NCBI RefSeq assembly: GCF_900114455.1
Contig: NZ_FOTC01000002.1
Span: forward strand, 1,008,766 to 1,072,765
Source of the DNA: Halogranum rubrum
Lineage (GTDB): Archaea > Halobacteriota > Halobacteria > Halobacteriales > Haloferacaceae
Length of the DNA: 64,000 bases
Direction of reading: 5' to 3'
This document shows, piece by piece, positions 8,573 through 16,554 of the stretch; within the stretch, counting starts at the first letter, position 1; each line of letters begins with the position of its first letter. The notes under the pieces are model-generated. The model ran no database searches and had not been told where the DNA came from. It saw only the letters and a program-made list of their open reading frames with translations. Position numbers and translations under genes: made by a program.

Positions 8573-9580
8573 ATGAGCGCAGTTCACCCGGGCGACGACG
8601 AGTGCCGGCTCGCCGAAGCTGCCCTCCACCACTTCCCAGAAGAAGTAGCCATCCTCGACATCGACGGAAACGTCGTTCTGACGAACCTCGCGTGGCGAAT
8701 GTTCGGCGAAGCCAACGGCTACCGCGGCGACATCGAGATGGTCGGCGAGAACTATCTCGCCGTCTGCGACGCCGCCAGCGACGAGGGTGCGACGATAGCC
8801 GCAGCAGGGATCCGCGCTGTCTCGGCCGGCGAGCGCGACAGATTCAGTTACGAGTATCCGTGTCACAGCCCCGACGAGCAGCGGTGGTTCGTCATGCAGG
8901 TGGCTCCGTTCGACGTCGGCGAGGAGCGATATCTCCTCGTCGCACACCAGAACGTCACCGAGCGCAAGCAGGCCGAACTCACCGTACAGACACGGACAGA
9001 ACAGTTAGAGGGTATCGCGACGCTCCTCTCGGAGGATCTCCACGACGAACTCACGACGGCGCTCGGGCGGGCGGTCCTCCTCACCCGAGACGTCGGCACG
9101 GCCCCGTGTCTCGAACTCGAAGCGTCGCTCCACCGCGTGAACGCACTCGTCACCGACGCGCTCACCCTGCTCAGAGGCGACGACGTCGACAGGTCGATGG
9201 TCGACCTCGAAGCGAGTGCGAGAGCGGCGTGGCGGAAGGTCGATACGCTCGACGCGACGCTCTCGGTGGACGGGTCGGGAGTGCTCGCCGCCGACGTCGG
9301 ACTGCTCGGCCGCCTGTTTCAACATCTGTTCGAGTGTGCGCTCGTCCTCGGCGGAACGGACGTCGAGGTCACCGTCGGACTCAACGACGACGGCCTCTAC
9401 GTCGAGTTCGACAGACAACTGGCTGTCTCGAAGACGGTCGACGGAGAGAACGAATCCAACCGAAGTGGGTCCAACGTCGCCGTCGCCGCACGGATTGCGG
9501 AAGTTCACGGTTGGTCGCTGACCAGGGAGACCGACGGCAGAGTCAGATACGAGGTGAGCGGTATCGAGTGGCGGGCGTGA
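8573..9580 (+). CDS. PAS-domain sensor kinase-like protein with degenerate ATP-binding domain
   Basis: Soluble signalling protein of 335 residues. Residues about 10-130 form a PAS domain (EEVAILDIDGNVVLTNLAWR ... NVTERKQAE). A dimerisation helix follows with an H-box-like His157 in SEDLHDELTTALGRA. The C-terminal third aligns in position with a histidine-kinase ATPase domain, but the N-box reads FECALVLGG, with Cys255 where ENAxxH kinases have the Mg-ATP-binding Asn, and the DxGxG G1 box is replaced by VEFDRQ; only a weak G2 (GSNVAVAARIAEVHG) remains. Kinase activity is therefore doubtful, and a sensor or scaffold role is possible. No response regulator gene is adjacent. Confidence 0.75.
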   Translation: MSAVHPGDDECRLAEAALHHFPEEVAILDIDGNVVLTNLAWRMFGEANGYRGDIEMVGENYLAVCDAASDEGATIAAAGIRAVSAGERDRFSYEYPCHSPDEQRWFVMQVAPFDVGEERYLLVAHQNVTERKQAELTVQTRTEQLEGIATLLSEDLHDELTTALGRAVLLTRDVGTAPCLELEASLHRVNALVTDALTLLRGDDVDRSMVDLEASARAAWRKVDTLDATLSVDGSGVLAADVGLLGRLFQHLFECALVLGGTDVEVTVGLNDDGLYVEFDRQLAVSKTVDGENESNRSGSNVAVAARIAEVHGWSLTRETDGRVRYEVSGIEWRA

Positions 9581-9609
9581 GTCTCGACACTGGACGACCG
9601 TGTGACGAC

Positions 9610-10158
9610 TCAGCGTTCGAACGCCGTCGACGGCGCCGCCTCCTCGCGTCCGTCGACATCCTCGGCTCTCTCGGAGTCGATACCGGACAGTTCCGCTGTC
9701 GCGCAGGCCAGACAGTAGTGGTTGTGCTCCTCGGAGACCGTGTAGACCGGGATACCCGCGACAACGTACTCCGAGCGGAACCGGCGGTCGAGTCCCTCGT
9801 CGACGCGGGACTCACAGACGACACAGCGTTCGCGACAGTGCTCCGCCGCGCGAACGACGCGCTCGTCGACGCTTCGGACGGAACCGAACTGGCTCACGGC
9901 GTGCCGACGGTCCAGACGGCGGCGGAATCGGGGGTTGACGAACACGCCGAAGGTGACTAACAGCAGTGAGAACAGGGTCAACAGTGCGACGACGGCGAGG
10001 TTCGGAGAGGGAGCCGTCGCGTCGAAGAGTTGGACGACCGACCCGCCAGCGGCGAGGAGACCGACCGACCCGGACGCGATCAGTATCCAGCCAGCGACAC
10101 CGTTCATCAACTCCGAAACCGAGTCGGCGAGTGCGACGATGGAGGGTTCGTCGGACAT
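9610..10158 (-). CDS. Two-helix membrane protein with cytosolic paired-Cys domain
   Basis: A 182-residue haloarchaeal protein. Two transmembrane helices (GWILIASGSVGLLAAGG and LAVVALLTLFSLLLVTFGVF) are followed by a basic stop-transfer RFRRRLDRR and a cytosolic domain with CVVCES and, about 40 residues later, HYCLACATAEL: two CxxC knuckles that probably bind one zinc. An acidic tail follows. The family is conserved in haloarchaea but uncharacterised to my knowledge. It is convergent with the PAS kinase gene and lies downstream of the Lhr helicase gene's end on the same strand, 48 bp away, so a joint transcript is possible. Confidence 0.65.
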   Translation of the reverse strand: MSDEPSIVALADSVSELMNGVAGWILIASGSVGLLAAGGSVVQLFDATAPSPNLAVVALLTLFSLLLVTFGVFVNPRFRRRLDRRHAVSQFGSVRSVDERVVRAAEHCRERCVVCESRVDEGLDRRFRSEYVVAGIPVYTVSEEHNHYCLACATAELSGIDSERAEDVDGREEAAPSTAFER

Positions 10159-10206
10159 ACTCGGACGTTCACGCGAGCGAACAAAAGCACACCGAGGGAG
10201 AGAGTC

Positions 10207-13047
10207 TCAGTCCCAGAACGATTTCGTCCGCGCGAACTGTCGTTCTTGCGAGAGAATGTCGCGGTAGAAGTCGTCCTCGTTCTCTCGCAACTTGGCGATG
10301 ATGCGCGCCGCGTTGTGAGGGCCGACGCCGCGAGCGGCGAGGGCGACGACGGCCTGTTTACCGTGGCTCTGGACGAGGTTCGCCGACCGGTAGGCTCGCT
10401 GCGCCAGTTCTTCCTGCTCGTCGTCTCGGTCCTGCGACTGGACGGCTTGAACCGTCTCGTCGTCCCAGGGGTTCAACGCCGCGATTCGGGTCGACCCGCA
10501 TTCGGGACACTCGGGTTGCTCGCGAACGCGACGGACCTTCGTCTTGCGCGACCAGTCTCGACAGTGCAGACAGACGAGGATGACGCGGTCGTTCTGAATG
10601 CGCTCGCGAACCGTCTCGATGACGCTCGCGTCGGCGTTCTCGGGGACAAGGAAATCCCGACCGCTCGACGACCCGGCGCTCCCGACCGGGGTGCGTTCGC
10701 GGGCGACGACGAGTTCGACGTCGCCCGACCGCATCCGTTCGAGTACCTCGACCGTCTCCTCGACGGCGAGGTCCGTGTGGAACACTTCTCTGACTGCCTC
10801 GTCGTAGACGGGTGTGTCTTTCAACGCCGCGAGCAGTCGGTCGCCACCGAACCGCTTTCGACCCTGATACCGCTTCAGCGATCCGAACTTCGCGGCGACC
10901 TGTGCGAGCGTGAACTTCAGCGAGTCGGCGTTCTTCAGTGCGAGTTCGAGCAGTCCCTCGACGTGTCTCGGGTCGGTCGATTCGAGAACCTCGACGAAGA
11001 CGTTCGGCCCGACTTTCGGCGGCACCTCGAACTCGATGCGGTAGGGGTCGACGTCCATCCCGACCGACGACCCGGTTCGCTGGGCGATGAGCGCCGAGAG
11101 CAGTCTCCCAAAGGTTTTGTTGACCTTGTGGCCGAAGCAGGCGTTGACGACGACGGTTCGGCCCTGTCCCTCGACGACGACCCGGTCGTGCGTCGGCATG
11201 GGGTTGTCAGCGTTGGCCTGTCGTTCGAGCACCGCCAACGCCTCGCTGACGGTGTACTCGTCGGTCGGATACCGCCGTACGAACTCCGTGGCGACGGACT
11301 GTCGCGGTGCGCCGCGTTCGAACTGCGGTCCGGCGACGGCCCGCATCTCGCCCACCTCTTGGGCGACGGCTTTCGGGACGGGAATCTCCGACCCGACCCA
11401 CGAGGGAACCTCGCCTGCGGGGTCCTCGATGGGCGCGACGTTGACGCGCCCTTCATCCTCGTCGATGTCGTTGATGCGCCACATCTCACCGCGCTGGATG
11501 AACACCTCGCCCGGTTCCGCGAAGTTGACGACGAACTTCTCGTCTAAGGTCCCAATCTGTTTGCGCGAGGAGATGTCGTGGACCTCGTACGTCTCCTCGT
11601 CGGGAATCATCGAGAGGTTCGCGTAGAAGTACTGCCACGTCCCGCCGGACTTCTCCAGTAAATCCTTCTCCTCGTTCAGCCAGAGCAACCGATTCCCGTG
11701 GAGTTCGCGGACGACCGACTGGAACTGCGCTTCGCGCAAGTCGCGAAACGGGTAGGCGTCGGTGAGCAGTTCGTACGTCTCGCGGGCGCTCACCTCGCCG
11801 TGGTCCATCACACAGCCGACGATTTGGTTGGCGACGACGTCGAGACTCCCGTGGTGGATGTGGGCGGGTTCGACTTCTCCAGCCTCCGCGCGGCGAGCGA
11901 TTGCCAGCGCCTCGAACGTGTCGTCGGCGTCGCTGGTGATGACCGTCCCTTCACTCACAATGCCCATCCGGTGACCCGCGCGGCCGACACGCTGGAGCAG
12001 GCGAGCGACCTCTCTGGGACTGCCGTATTGGACGACGTGGTCGACGCGGCCCACGTCGATACCGAGTTCCATCGACGAGGTACAGATGAGTCCGTCGAGT
12101 TCTCCCGACTTGAACGCGTCTTCGACTTCGATACGGGCCTCCTTCGACAAGGAACCGTGGTGGACGCCGATTGGCGTGTCGAGATTCTTGAACCGCGACC
12201 CGAGTGCCTCCGCAGTCTGGCGGGTGTTGACGAACACGAGCGTCGAGGTGTGGCCCTCGACGATGTCGCGAATCGCTCGCACGTGACTGGCGATTTCGGC
12301 GTCGGTCGCCAGTTTCCCGGCGAGTCGTTCGTCCTCTTCGGTAATCCGCGGATGCGTGACCGTGAAGTCGACGCGGTTGTCGACGTCGACTTCGACGATG
12401 TCGAAGGGTCGGTCGCCGGTGAGGAACTTGCCGACCTCTTCAGGAGAACCAACAGTCGCCGAGAGACCGATGCGCTGGTAGTCGCCCGCGAGTTGGCACA
12501 GTCGCTCGAAGGCGATGGTCAACTGCGCGCCGCGCTTCGAGGAGGCGAGTTCGTGCACCTCGTCGACGACGACGTGCTGGAGGTCCGAGAGCGCCTTTCG
12601 CAACTTCTTGCCCGTCAGCATCGCCTGCACCGTCTCGGGTGTCGTCACCAACACGTCCGGCGGGTCGTTCGCCTGCTTCCCTCGCTGGTACTGCGTGGTG
12701 TCGCCGTGGCGGACGTCGATATCGAGGTCGAGATAGTCGCCCCACCAGTCGAGACGCTCGCGCATGTCACGGTTGAGCGCCCGGAGGGGCGTGATGTAGA
12801 GCGCCGAGATACCGAATCGGTCCTCGGACTCGGCAATCGCGTCGAAGACCGGCAACATCGCCGTCTCCGTCTTTCCCGTCCCCGTGGGTGCGATGACGAG
12901 CGCGTTCTTCCCTGCTGCGAGCGGCGGAATCGCTCGCCGCTGTGGCTCCGTCGGTGTCGAGAAACCCCGTTCGGAGAGCGCCGACCGAACGGCCGAACCG
13001 AGATGTGTGAACGCGTCAGCACCGTCGCTGACTGTCGGTTCCGACAT
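10207..13047 (-). CDS. lhr2: Lhr-type superfamily 2 helicase (aLhr2 group)
   Basis: ATP-dependent 3'-5' DNA helicase of the large-helicase-related family, thought to act at stalled replication and in repair. Start ATG 13047 (MSEPTVSDGADAF) gives 946 residues; a further 16 in-frame codons upstream look non-coding. Motifs: Q motif TEPQRRAIP, Walker A APTGTGKTETA (about residue 55), Walker B VVVDEVHEL (DEVH box), motif III SATVGSP, motif VI QRVGRAGHR. A winged-helix and Lhr-specific core follow, and near the end a zinc knuckle CLHCRDW...CPECGS. Its neighbour genes include rpa1, rpap1 and rpe, all single-strand-DNA metabolism genes. Confidence 0.9.
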   Translation of the reverse strand: MSEPTVSDGADAFTHLGSAVRSALSERGFSTPTEPQRRAIPPLAAGKNALVIAPTGTGKTETAMLPVFDAIAESEDRFGISALYITPLRALNRDMRERLDWWGDYLDLDIDVRHGDTTQYQRGKQANDPPDVLVTTPETVQAMLTGKKLRKALSDLQHVVVDEVHELASSKRGAQLTIAFERLCQLAGDYQRIGLSATVGSPEEVGKFLTGDRPFDIVEVDVDNRVDFTVTHPRITEEDERLAGKLATDAEIASHVRAIRDIVEGHTSTLVFVNTRQTAEALGSRFKNLDTPIGVHHGSLSKEARIEVEDAFKSGELDGLICTSSMELGIDVGRVDHVVQYGSPREVARLLQRVGRAGHRMGIVSEGTVITSDADDTFEALAIARRAEAGEVEPAHIHHGSLDVVANQIVGCVMDHGEVSARETYELLTDAYPFRDLREAQFQSVVRELHGNRLLWLNEEKDLLEKSGGTWQYFYANLSMIPDEETYEVHDISSRKQIGTLDEKFVVNFAEPGEVFIQRGEMWRINDIDEDEGRVNVAPIEDPAGEVPSWVGSEIPVPKAVAQEVGEMRAVAGPQFERGAPRQSVATEFVRRYPTDEYTVSEALAVLERQANADNPMPTHDRVVVEGQGRTVVVNACFGHKVNKTFGRLLSALIAQRTGSSVGMDVDPYRIEFEVPPKVGPNVFVEVLESTDPRHVEGLLELALKNADSLKFTLAQVAAKFGSLKRYQGRKRFGGDRLLAALKDTPVYDEAVREVFHTDLAVEETVEVLERMRSGDVELVVARERTPVGSAGSSSGRDFLVPENADASVIETVRERIQNDRVILVCLHCRDWSRKTKVRRVREQPECPECGSTRIAALNPWDDETVQAVQSQDRDDEQEELAQRAYRSANLVQSHGKQAVVALAARGVGPHNAARIIAKLRENEDDFYRDILSQERQFARTKSFWD

Positions 13048-13167
13048 TGGCTGGACTAGTGGACGAGTGTGATTAAGCACACCGTTCGCGGCCAACGAGC
13101 AGTCTACGGAAAAGTCGGCACCTCGGTTTCGGAACCAGCGTCGGCGACTCCGCCGACGTCGAACCGC

Positions 13168-13302
13168 TCAGAAGTTGAGGAATCGAGCCACTGCACCGAT
13201 GACGAAGATGATGATGCCGATCACGGAGAGTCCCGGAATGGGGAGACCGAAGATGGTGAGCGCTGCGCCGATTGCCATGACGATGGTAGATGCCTTCATC
13301 AT
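13168..13302 (-). CDS. 44-residue membrane microprotein
   Basis: Very small, very hydrophobic protein starting MMKASTIVMAIGAALTIFG and ending GAVARFLNF, with two short membrane segments separated by the turn GLPIPGLSV. Haloarchaeal genomes have similar tiny two-helix proteins of unknown role. Either of two adjacent ATGs (13302, 13299) may start it; a longer open frame reaches 13443 but its extra residues are poor and would overlap the divergent gene at 13430. It lies between the helicase gene and the 13430 gene. Confidence 0.5.
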   Translation of the reverse strand: MMKASTIVMAIGAALTIFGLPIPGLSVIGIIIFVIGAVARFLNF

Positions 13303-13429
13303 CGGTCGATTCACCCGCGCGACGGGAATGGGTTGTGGCCGCCGGAAGCCGGGTATCCAGTCAGCTCCGAACAGACTCTCTACGCGGGCAGAACACGTGT
13401 TCATGCTGGTTGCGCGCCATCCTCTACGT

Positions 13430-13741
13430 ATGAGTAAGGTCACGAAACTCGGTTCACTCGGCGTCTTCGACCACGTTCAGGTCCTCCTCGGCGACGACAC
13501 GGAACTCGAAGGTCGAGCGACGGCCATCGATTACGTCCCGGAAGAGCGTCTTCGACTCGAACTCCGACCGCGTAACTCCGGTGTCCGCTACGAACTCTCG
13601 GCCGAACACGGCGAGTCTCGCTGGAGTCCGGTTCGCGTTCGCCGATGTGATACCGAGGCAGATGCAGATGCTCTCAAGTGGGAGTCGCTGGGGAACGTAG
13701 TGAGCGTCTCCGTGCGGCCGGATAGTTCAGCGTCCGTCTGA
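13430..13741 (+). CDS. Small acidic conserved protein, beta-rich
   Basis: A 103-residue soluble protein (MSKVTKLGSLGVFDHVQVLL...). Predicted strands alternate with charged loops (TAIDYVPEERLRLELRPRNS, GESRWSPVRVRRCD), suggestive of a small barrel, but no family is recognised. It ends 18 bp before the next gene on the same strand and both probably share a transcript. Confidence 0.55.
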   Translation: MSKVTKLGSLGVFDHVQVLLGDDTELEGRATAIDYVPEERLRLELRPRNSGVRYELSAEHGESRWSPVRVRRCDTEADADALKWESLGNVVSVSVRPDSSASV

Positions 13742-13759
13742 CGGTGTGTTTTTGTCATC

Positions 13760-14050
13760 GTGACTGAATATGTGTACGTGAACGTTCCTCGCCTCTACCG
13801 CGCCGCAATCACCCTCTTCGGTCTCAGCTTCGCGCTCAACGCACTCGATGCGATTCGAGTCGACGGATTCACCGTCCTCGACGCCGGGGTGGCTCTCGTC
13901 GGAAGCGGAATCGCCGCGCTCACGCTCGTCGCTCGCGACCCAGAGCGACACGGTTACCCGACAGAACGAAACCTGCAGTTCTACCTCGTCGTCGTCGGGT
14001 CGATTCTCGTGGCCGCGAGTGTATTCGCCCCAATGATTTCGGTGCTCTAA
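13760..14050 (+). CDS. Three-helix membrane protein
   Basis: A 96-residue membrane protein starting with GTG 18 bp after the previous gene. Three hydrophobic segments are visible: AAITLFGLSFALNALDAI, VLDAGVALVGSGIAALTLVA and FYLVVVGSILVAASVFAPMI, separated by short loops including a charged RDPERHGYPTERN. No known motif. It converges with rpe, 14 bp away. Confidence 0.6.
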   Translation: MTEYVYVNVPRLYRAAITLFGLSFALNALDAIRVDGFTVLDAGVALVGSGIAALTLVARDPERHGYPTERNLQFYLVVVGSILVAASVFAPMISVL

Positions 14051-14064
14051 GCCGCCGAGACGGA

Positions 14065-14829
14065 CTACACCCGCCGATAGTCGCCGAGTCGCGTGCCGTC
14101 GAGCAGGTACGCTTCGCCATCGACGAGTCCCGCCGGAAGGAACGGCGAGAGAAAGCCCTGTCCCTCGACGTTTATCCACGTGCCGCCGGACCGCCCGTTG
14201 AACGCCGGGAAGACGACGAGTTCGGGGTCGTGCCAGTCGAGTTCGGCGGCGTCGACGTCGAGTCTCTCGGCGAACGTATCTCTGTCCAGTCGGCCGCGAA
14301 GCCACGCCCGTTCGACGCGGCTTCCGCCGACCGAGTCGGTGAGTTTCACTGCGGGGTGTTCGTGACCGATACAGACGACGTCCGCTGCGAGCACATCTTC
14401 GCTCGGCCACGTGTGGCCGTGGAGGACCCCGACGTCGCCGAACCGTGCGCCGTCTGCGGGTGTCACTTCGATTCGGTCACCGAACATCTCGGCGATGCCG
14501 CCGTCGTGGTTCCCCTTCGCGAGCGTGAACGGAACCCGGTCGGTGACGGCGTCGACGAGCGTCTCCAGTTCGTCGAACTCGTCACCCTTCGGGTCGCCGA
14601 TACGGTGGCCGAGGTCACCGAGGACGACGAGTCGCTCTGCGCCCGTGCGGTCGAGCAGCGACAACAGACGCTCGCGGCGCACGTCGGCGTTGCTCTCGAG
14701 TTCGACGCCTCGCTCGTAGCGGAGCGCACGCTCGATACCGCAGTGGACGTCGGCGACGACGAGCGCACGTTCGCTTCCGACGTCGGCGATGGCGGCGGGT
14801 TCGCCCGGCAGCGGTTCGACTGCAGGCAT
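14065..14829 (-). CDS. rpe: RPA-operon metallophosphoesterase (Rpe)
   Basis: Calcineurin-like phosphoesterase of 254 residues related to the Mre11/SbcD nuclease fold. All metal ligands are present: DVHCG (D-x-H), GDLGH (GDxxH), GNHD, and GHTW/GHEHP near residue 150. In Haloferax the third gene of the rpa1 operon encodes such an enzyme, and here it follows rpap1 by 15 bp on the same strand, so the assignment rests mainly on gene order. Its substrate is not established; a role in processing DNA ends or single strands bound by RPA is inferred. Confidence 0.85.
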   Translation of the reverse strand: MPAVEPLPGEPAAIADVGSERALVVADVHCGIERALRYERGVELESNADVRRERLLSLLDRTGAERLVVLGDLGHRIGDPKGDEFDELETLVDAVTDRVPFTLAKGNHDGGIAEMFGDRIEVTPADGARFGDVGVLHGHTWPSEDVLAADVVCIGHEHPAVKLTDSVGGSRVERAWLRGRLDRDTFAERLDVDAAELDWHDPELVVFPAFNGRSGGTWINVEGQGFLSPFLPAGLVDGEAYLLDGTRLGDYRRV

Positions 14830-14844
14830 CTCAGCGAGTCACAC

Positions 14845-16554
14845 TCAGATGGCCTTCAACTGCCCTTCGTCGGGTTCGTAGCACTGCCCACCCATCAGCG
14901 CGTCTTGGATGGCTGCTTCGACGGCGTCGGGGTCGACACCGTACTCGTCGACGACTGCCGCCACGACGGCGTCGTGGGCCGCGCCGTCGCCGTCGTCGAG
15001 TTCGTCCATCGCCTCGACGGCCGCGGCTTCGAGGTCGACGTCTGCGGCCGATGGGGCCTCCGCGGCGTCGGCGCCGTCGGATTTCTCGGCCACGTCCGTC
15101 TCCGTCTCGACATGCGTGTCTTCGGCCTCCTCGGCCTCTTCGTCGAGTTCGGCCTGTAGGTCGTCGGCGTCCGGCACGTCGATGTCGGCCTCGCCGGGGT
15201 CGTCGACTTCACTGCCGGTCGAGAACTCGGTTCCGAACTCGTCTTCGACCTCCTGTCGTTCGTCTTCGGGGAGTTCGTACATCCCGTCGCTCGACTCTTC
15301 GGAGTCCACAGCGTCGCCGTCGTCGAAGTCGTCGAGTCCGGACTCGGACTCGTCGTCGAAGTCACCTAACCCGTCGTCGGACGGGGAGACGGCTTCTGCC
15401 GGTTCGGCGGCACCGTCGTCACTCGTGTCGACGACGCTCTCCGTCGAGGCGGCAGCGTCACCCGTCTCGGCGACGGCGTCGGTCGAATCTGTCGGTGTCG
15501 ACTCCGACGACGACTCGTCGGCGACGGCCGTGTCGGTCTCGTCGGCGTCGTCCATCGATGGACTGGTATCGGTCGTCACGGCCTCTGCCGGTTCGGCCGC
15601 TACGTCGCTCGACTCGGGAGTTCCGTCCGCTTCGTCGGGTTCGCCAGTTTCGGCTTCGGTAGCCGAGTCGTCGACGAGCGTCTCCGTCGACGCCGCAGCG
15701 TCACCGGTCGTCGCCGTCGGCGTCTCGGTCTCCTCGGTCGCTTCTGTCGCTTCGGCTTCTTCGGAGTCTGCAACCTCCGCAGGCGTCTCCAGTTCGGGTG
15801 CGTCTGCGAGGTCCAGTTCTGGGAGCGGGCCGAGCGTCACGTCGCCGCCTTCGCCGGGAGCGACGTCGAGCGACCGAACCTCTTCGCGGTCGCCCGTGAC
15901 GACTTCGAGCGCGTCGACGGCGAGTTGCCGGACAGCTTCGAGGTAGGCGCGGGTCGTCCCGTAGTGCTCTATCGCCAGCGGAATCCCGGACGCCAGCGAC
16001 GGAGCGACGCCACGGGCTTCGAGTTCGCGGGCGAGTGCCTCGCCGCGGGCGTCCGAGTCGAGTGCCTCGTCGAAGACGGCGATGCGTTCCAGCGTCGCTT
16101 CCGCCGTCGTGACGACCCAGCGGTCACGGGTGTCGCCGTCGACGTCGTTGAGGCTCTCCGGGCGTACGGAGGTGAACACGCGGTCGGAGTCCTCCGGTTC
16201 GAACGTCCGAGCCTTCCCCGTCAGCGCGAGGAACGCCGGCGGGTTCGTCCGGTCGAGGTACGCCATCTCGTCGGGTTGGTACTGTCCGGCGTAGGTGACG
16301 AACGCACCCGTCGGGTCGGCGATACGTCCTCGGAGCACGTCCTCGTTGACGTCCTCCTTCTCGGTCAGCACGCCAACTGCGAAGAGGCGATTGACGCGCG
16401 CGCCGGTCGGGGTGACGACGTAGTTCGGCGCACGCTCCTCGTCGCTCTCGGAGTACGAGAGCGAGGCGTCGTCGAACTCGGCGGCGAACAGTCGGTGAGC
16501 GACTTCGCGTCGCCCCGGACCGTTGTCAGAGGAGTTCGAATCTGTCGAACTCAT
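14845..16554 (-). CDS. rpap1: RPA-associated protein (Rpap1)
   Basis: Partner of the single-strand-DNA-binding protein encoded just upstream. The N-terminal 230 residues hold the conserved RPA-associated domain with an OB-like strand set (VTPTGARVNRLFAVGVLTEK ... GRIADPTGAFVTYAG). Residues about 255-470 are an extremely acidic Glu/Asp/Ser/Thr/Ala linker with internal duplications: TGDAAASTE-VVD occurs near residues 280 and 364, AAEPAEAV twice. A conserved helical C-terminus (AAHDAVVAAVVDEYGVDPDA) ends the 569-residue protein. Its ATG overlaps the rpa1 stop (ATGA), and rpe follows closely. Length matches the long Rpap1, not the short Rpap3. Confidence 0.88.
   Translation of the reverse strand: MSSTDSNSSDNGPGRREVAHRLFAAEFDDASLSYSESDEERAPNYVVTPTGARVNRLFAVGVLTEKEDVNEDVLRGRIADPTGAFVTYAGQYQPDEMAYLDRTNPPAFLALTGKARTFEPEDSDRVFTSVRPESLNDVDGDTRDRWVVTTAEATLERIAVFDEALDSDARGEALARELEARGVAPSLASGIPLAIEHYGTTRAYLEAVRQLAVDALEVVTGDREEVRSLDVAPGEGGDVTLGPLPELDLADAPELETPAEVADSEEAEATEATEETETPTATTGDAAASTETLVDDSATEAETGEPDEADGTPESSDVAAEPAEAVTTDTSPSMDDADETDTAVADESSSESTPTDSTDAVAETGDAAASTESVVDTSDDGAAEPAEAVSPSDDGLGDFDDESESGLDDFDDGDAVDSEESSDGMYELPEDERQEVEDEFGTEFSTGSEVDDPGEADIDVPDADDLQAELDEEAEEAEDTHVETETDVAEKSDGADAAEAPSAADVDLEAAAVEAMDELDDGDGAAHDAVVAAVVDEYGVDPDAVEAAIQDALMGGQCYEPDEGQLKAI

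Noticed and set aside
10030..13059. Two long plus-strand open frames opposite the Lhr helicase gene
   Set aside because: They are shadow frames without motifs, while the minus-strand helicase has all expected motifs.
14909..15946. Ser-rich open frame opposite rpap1
   Set aside because: Arises from the Glu/Asp/Ser linker codons of rpap1 read on the other strand.
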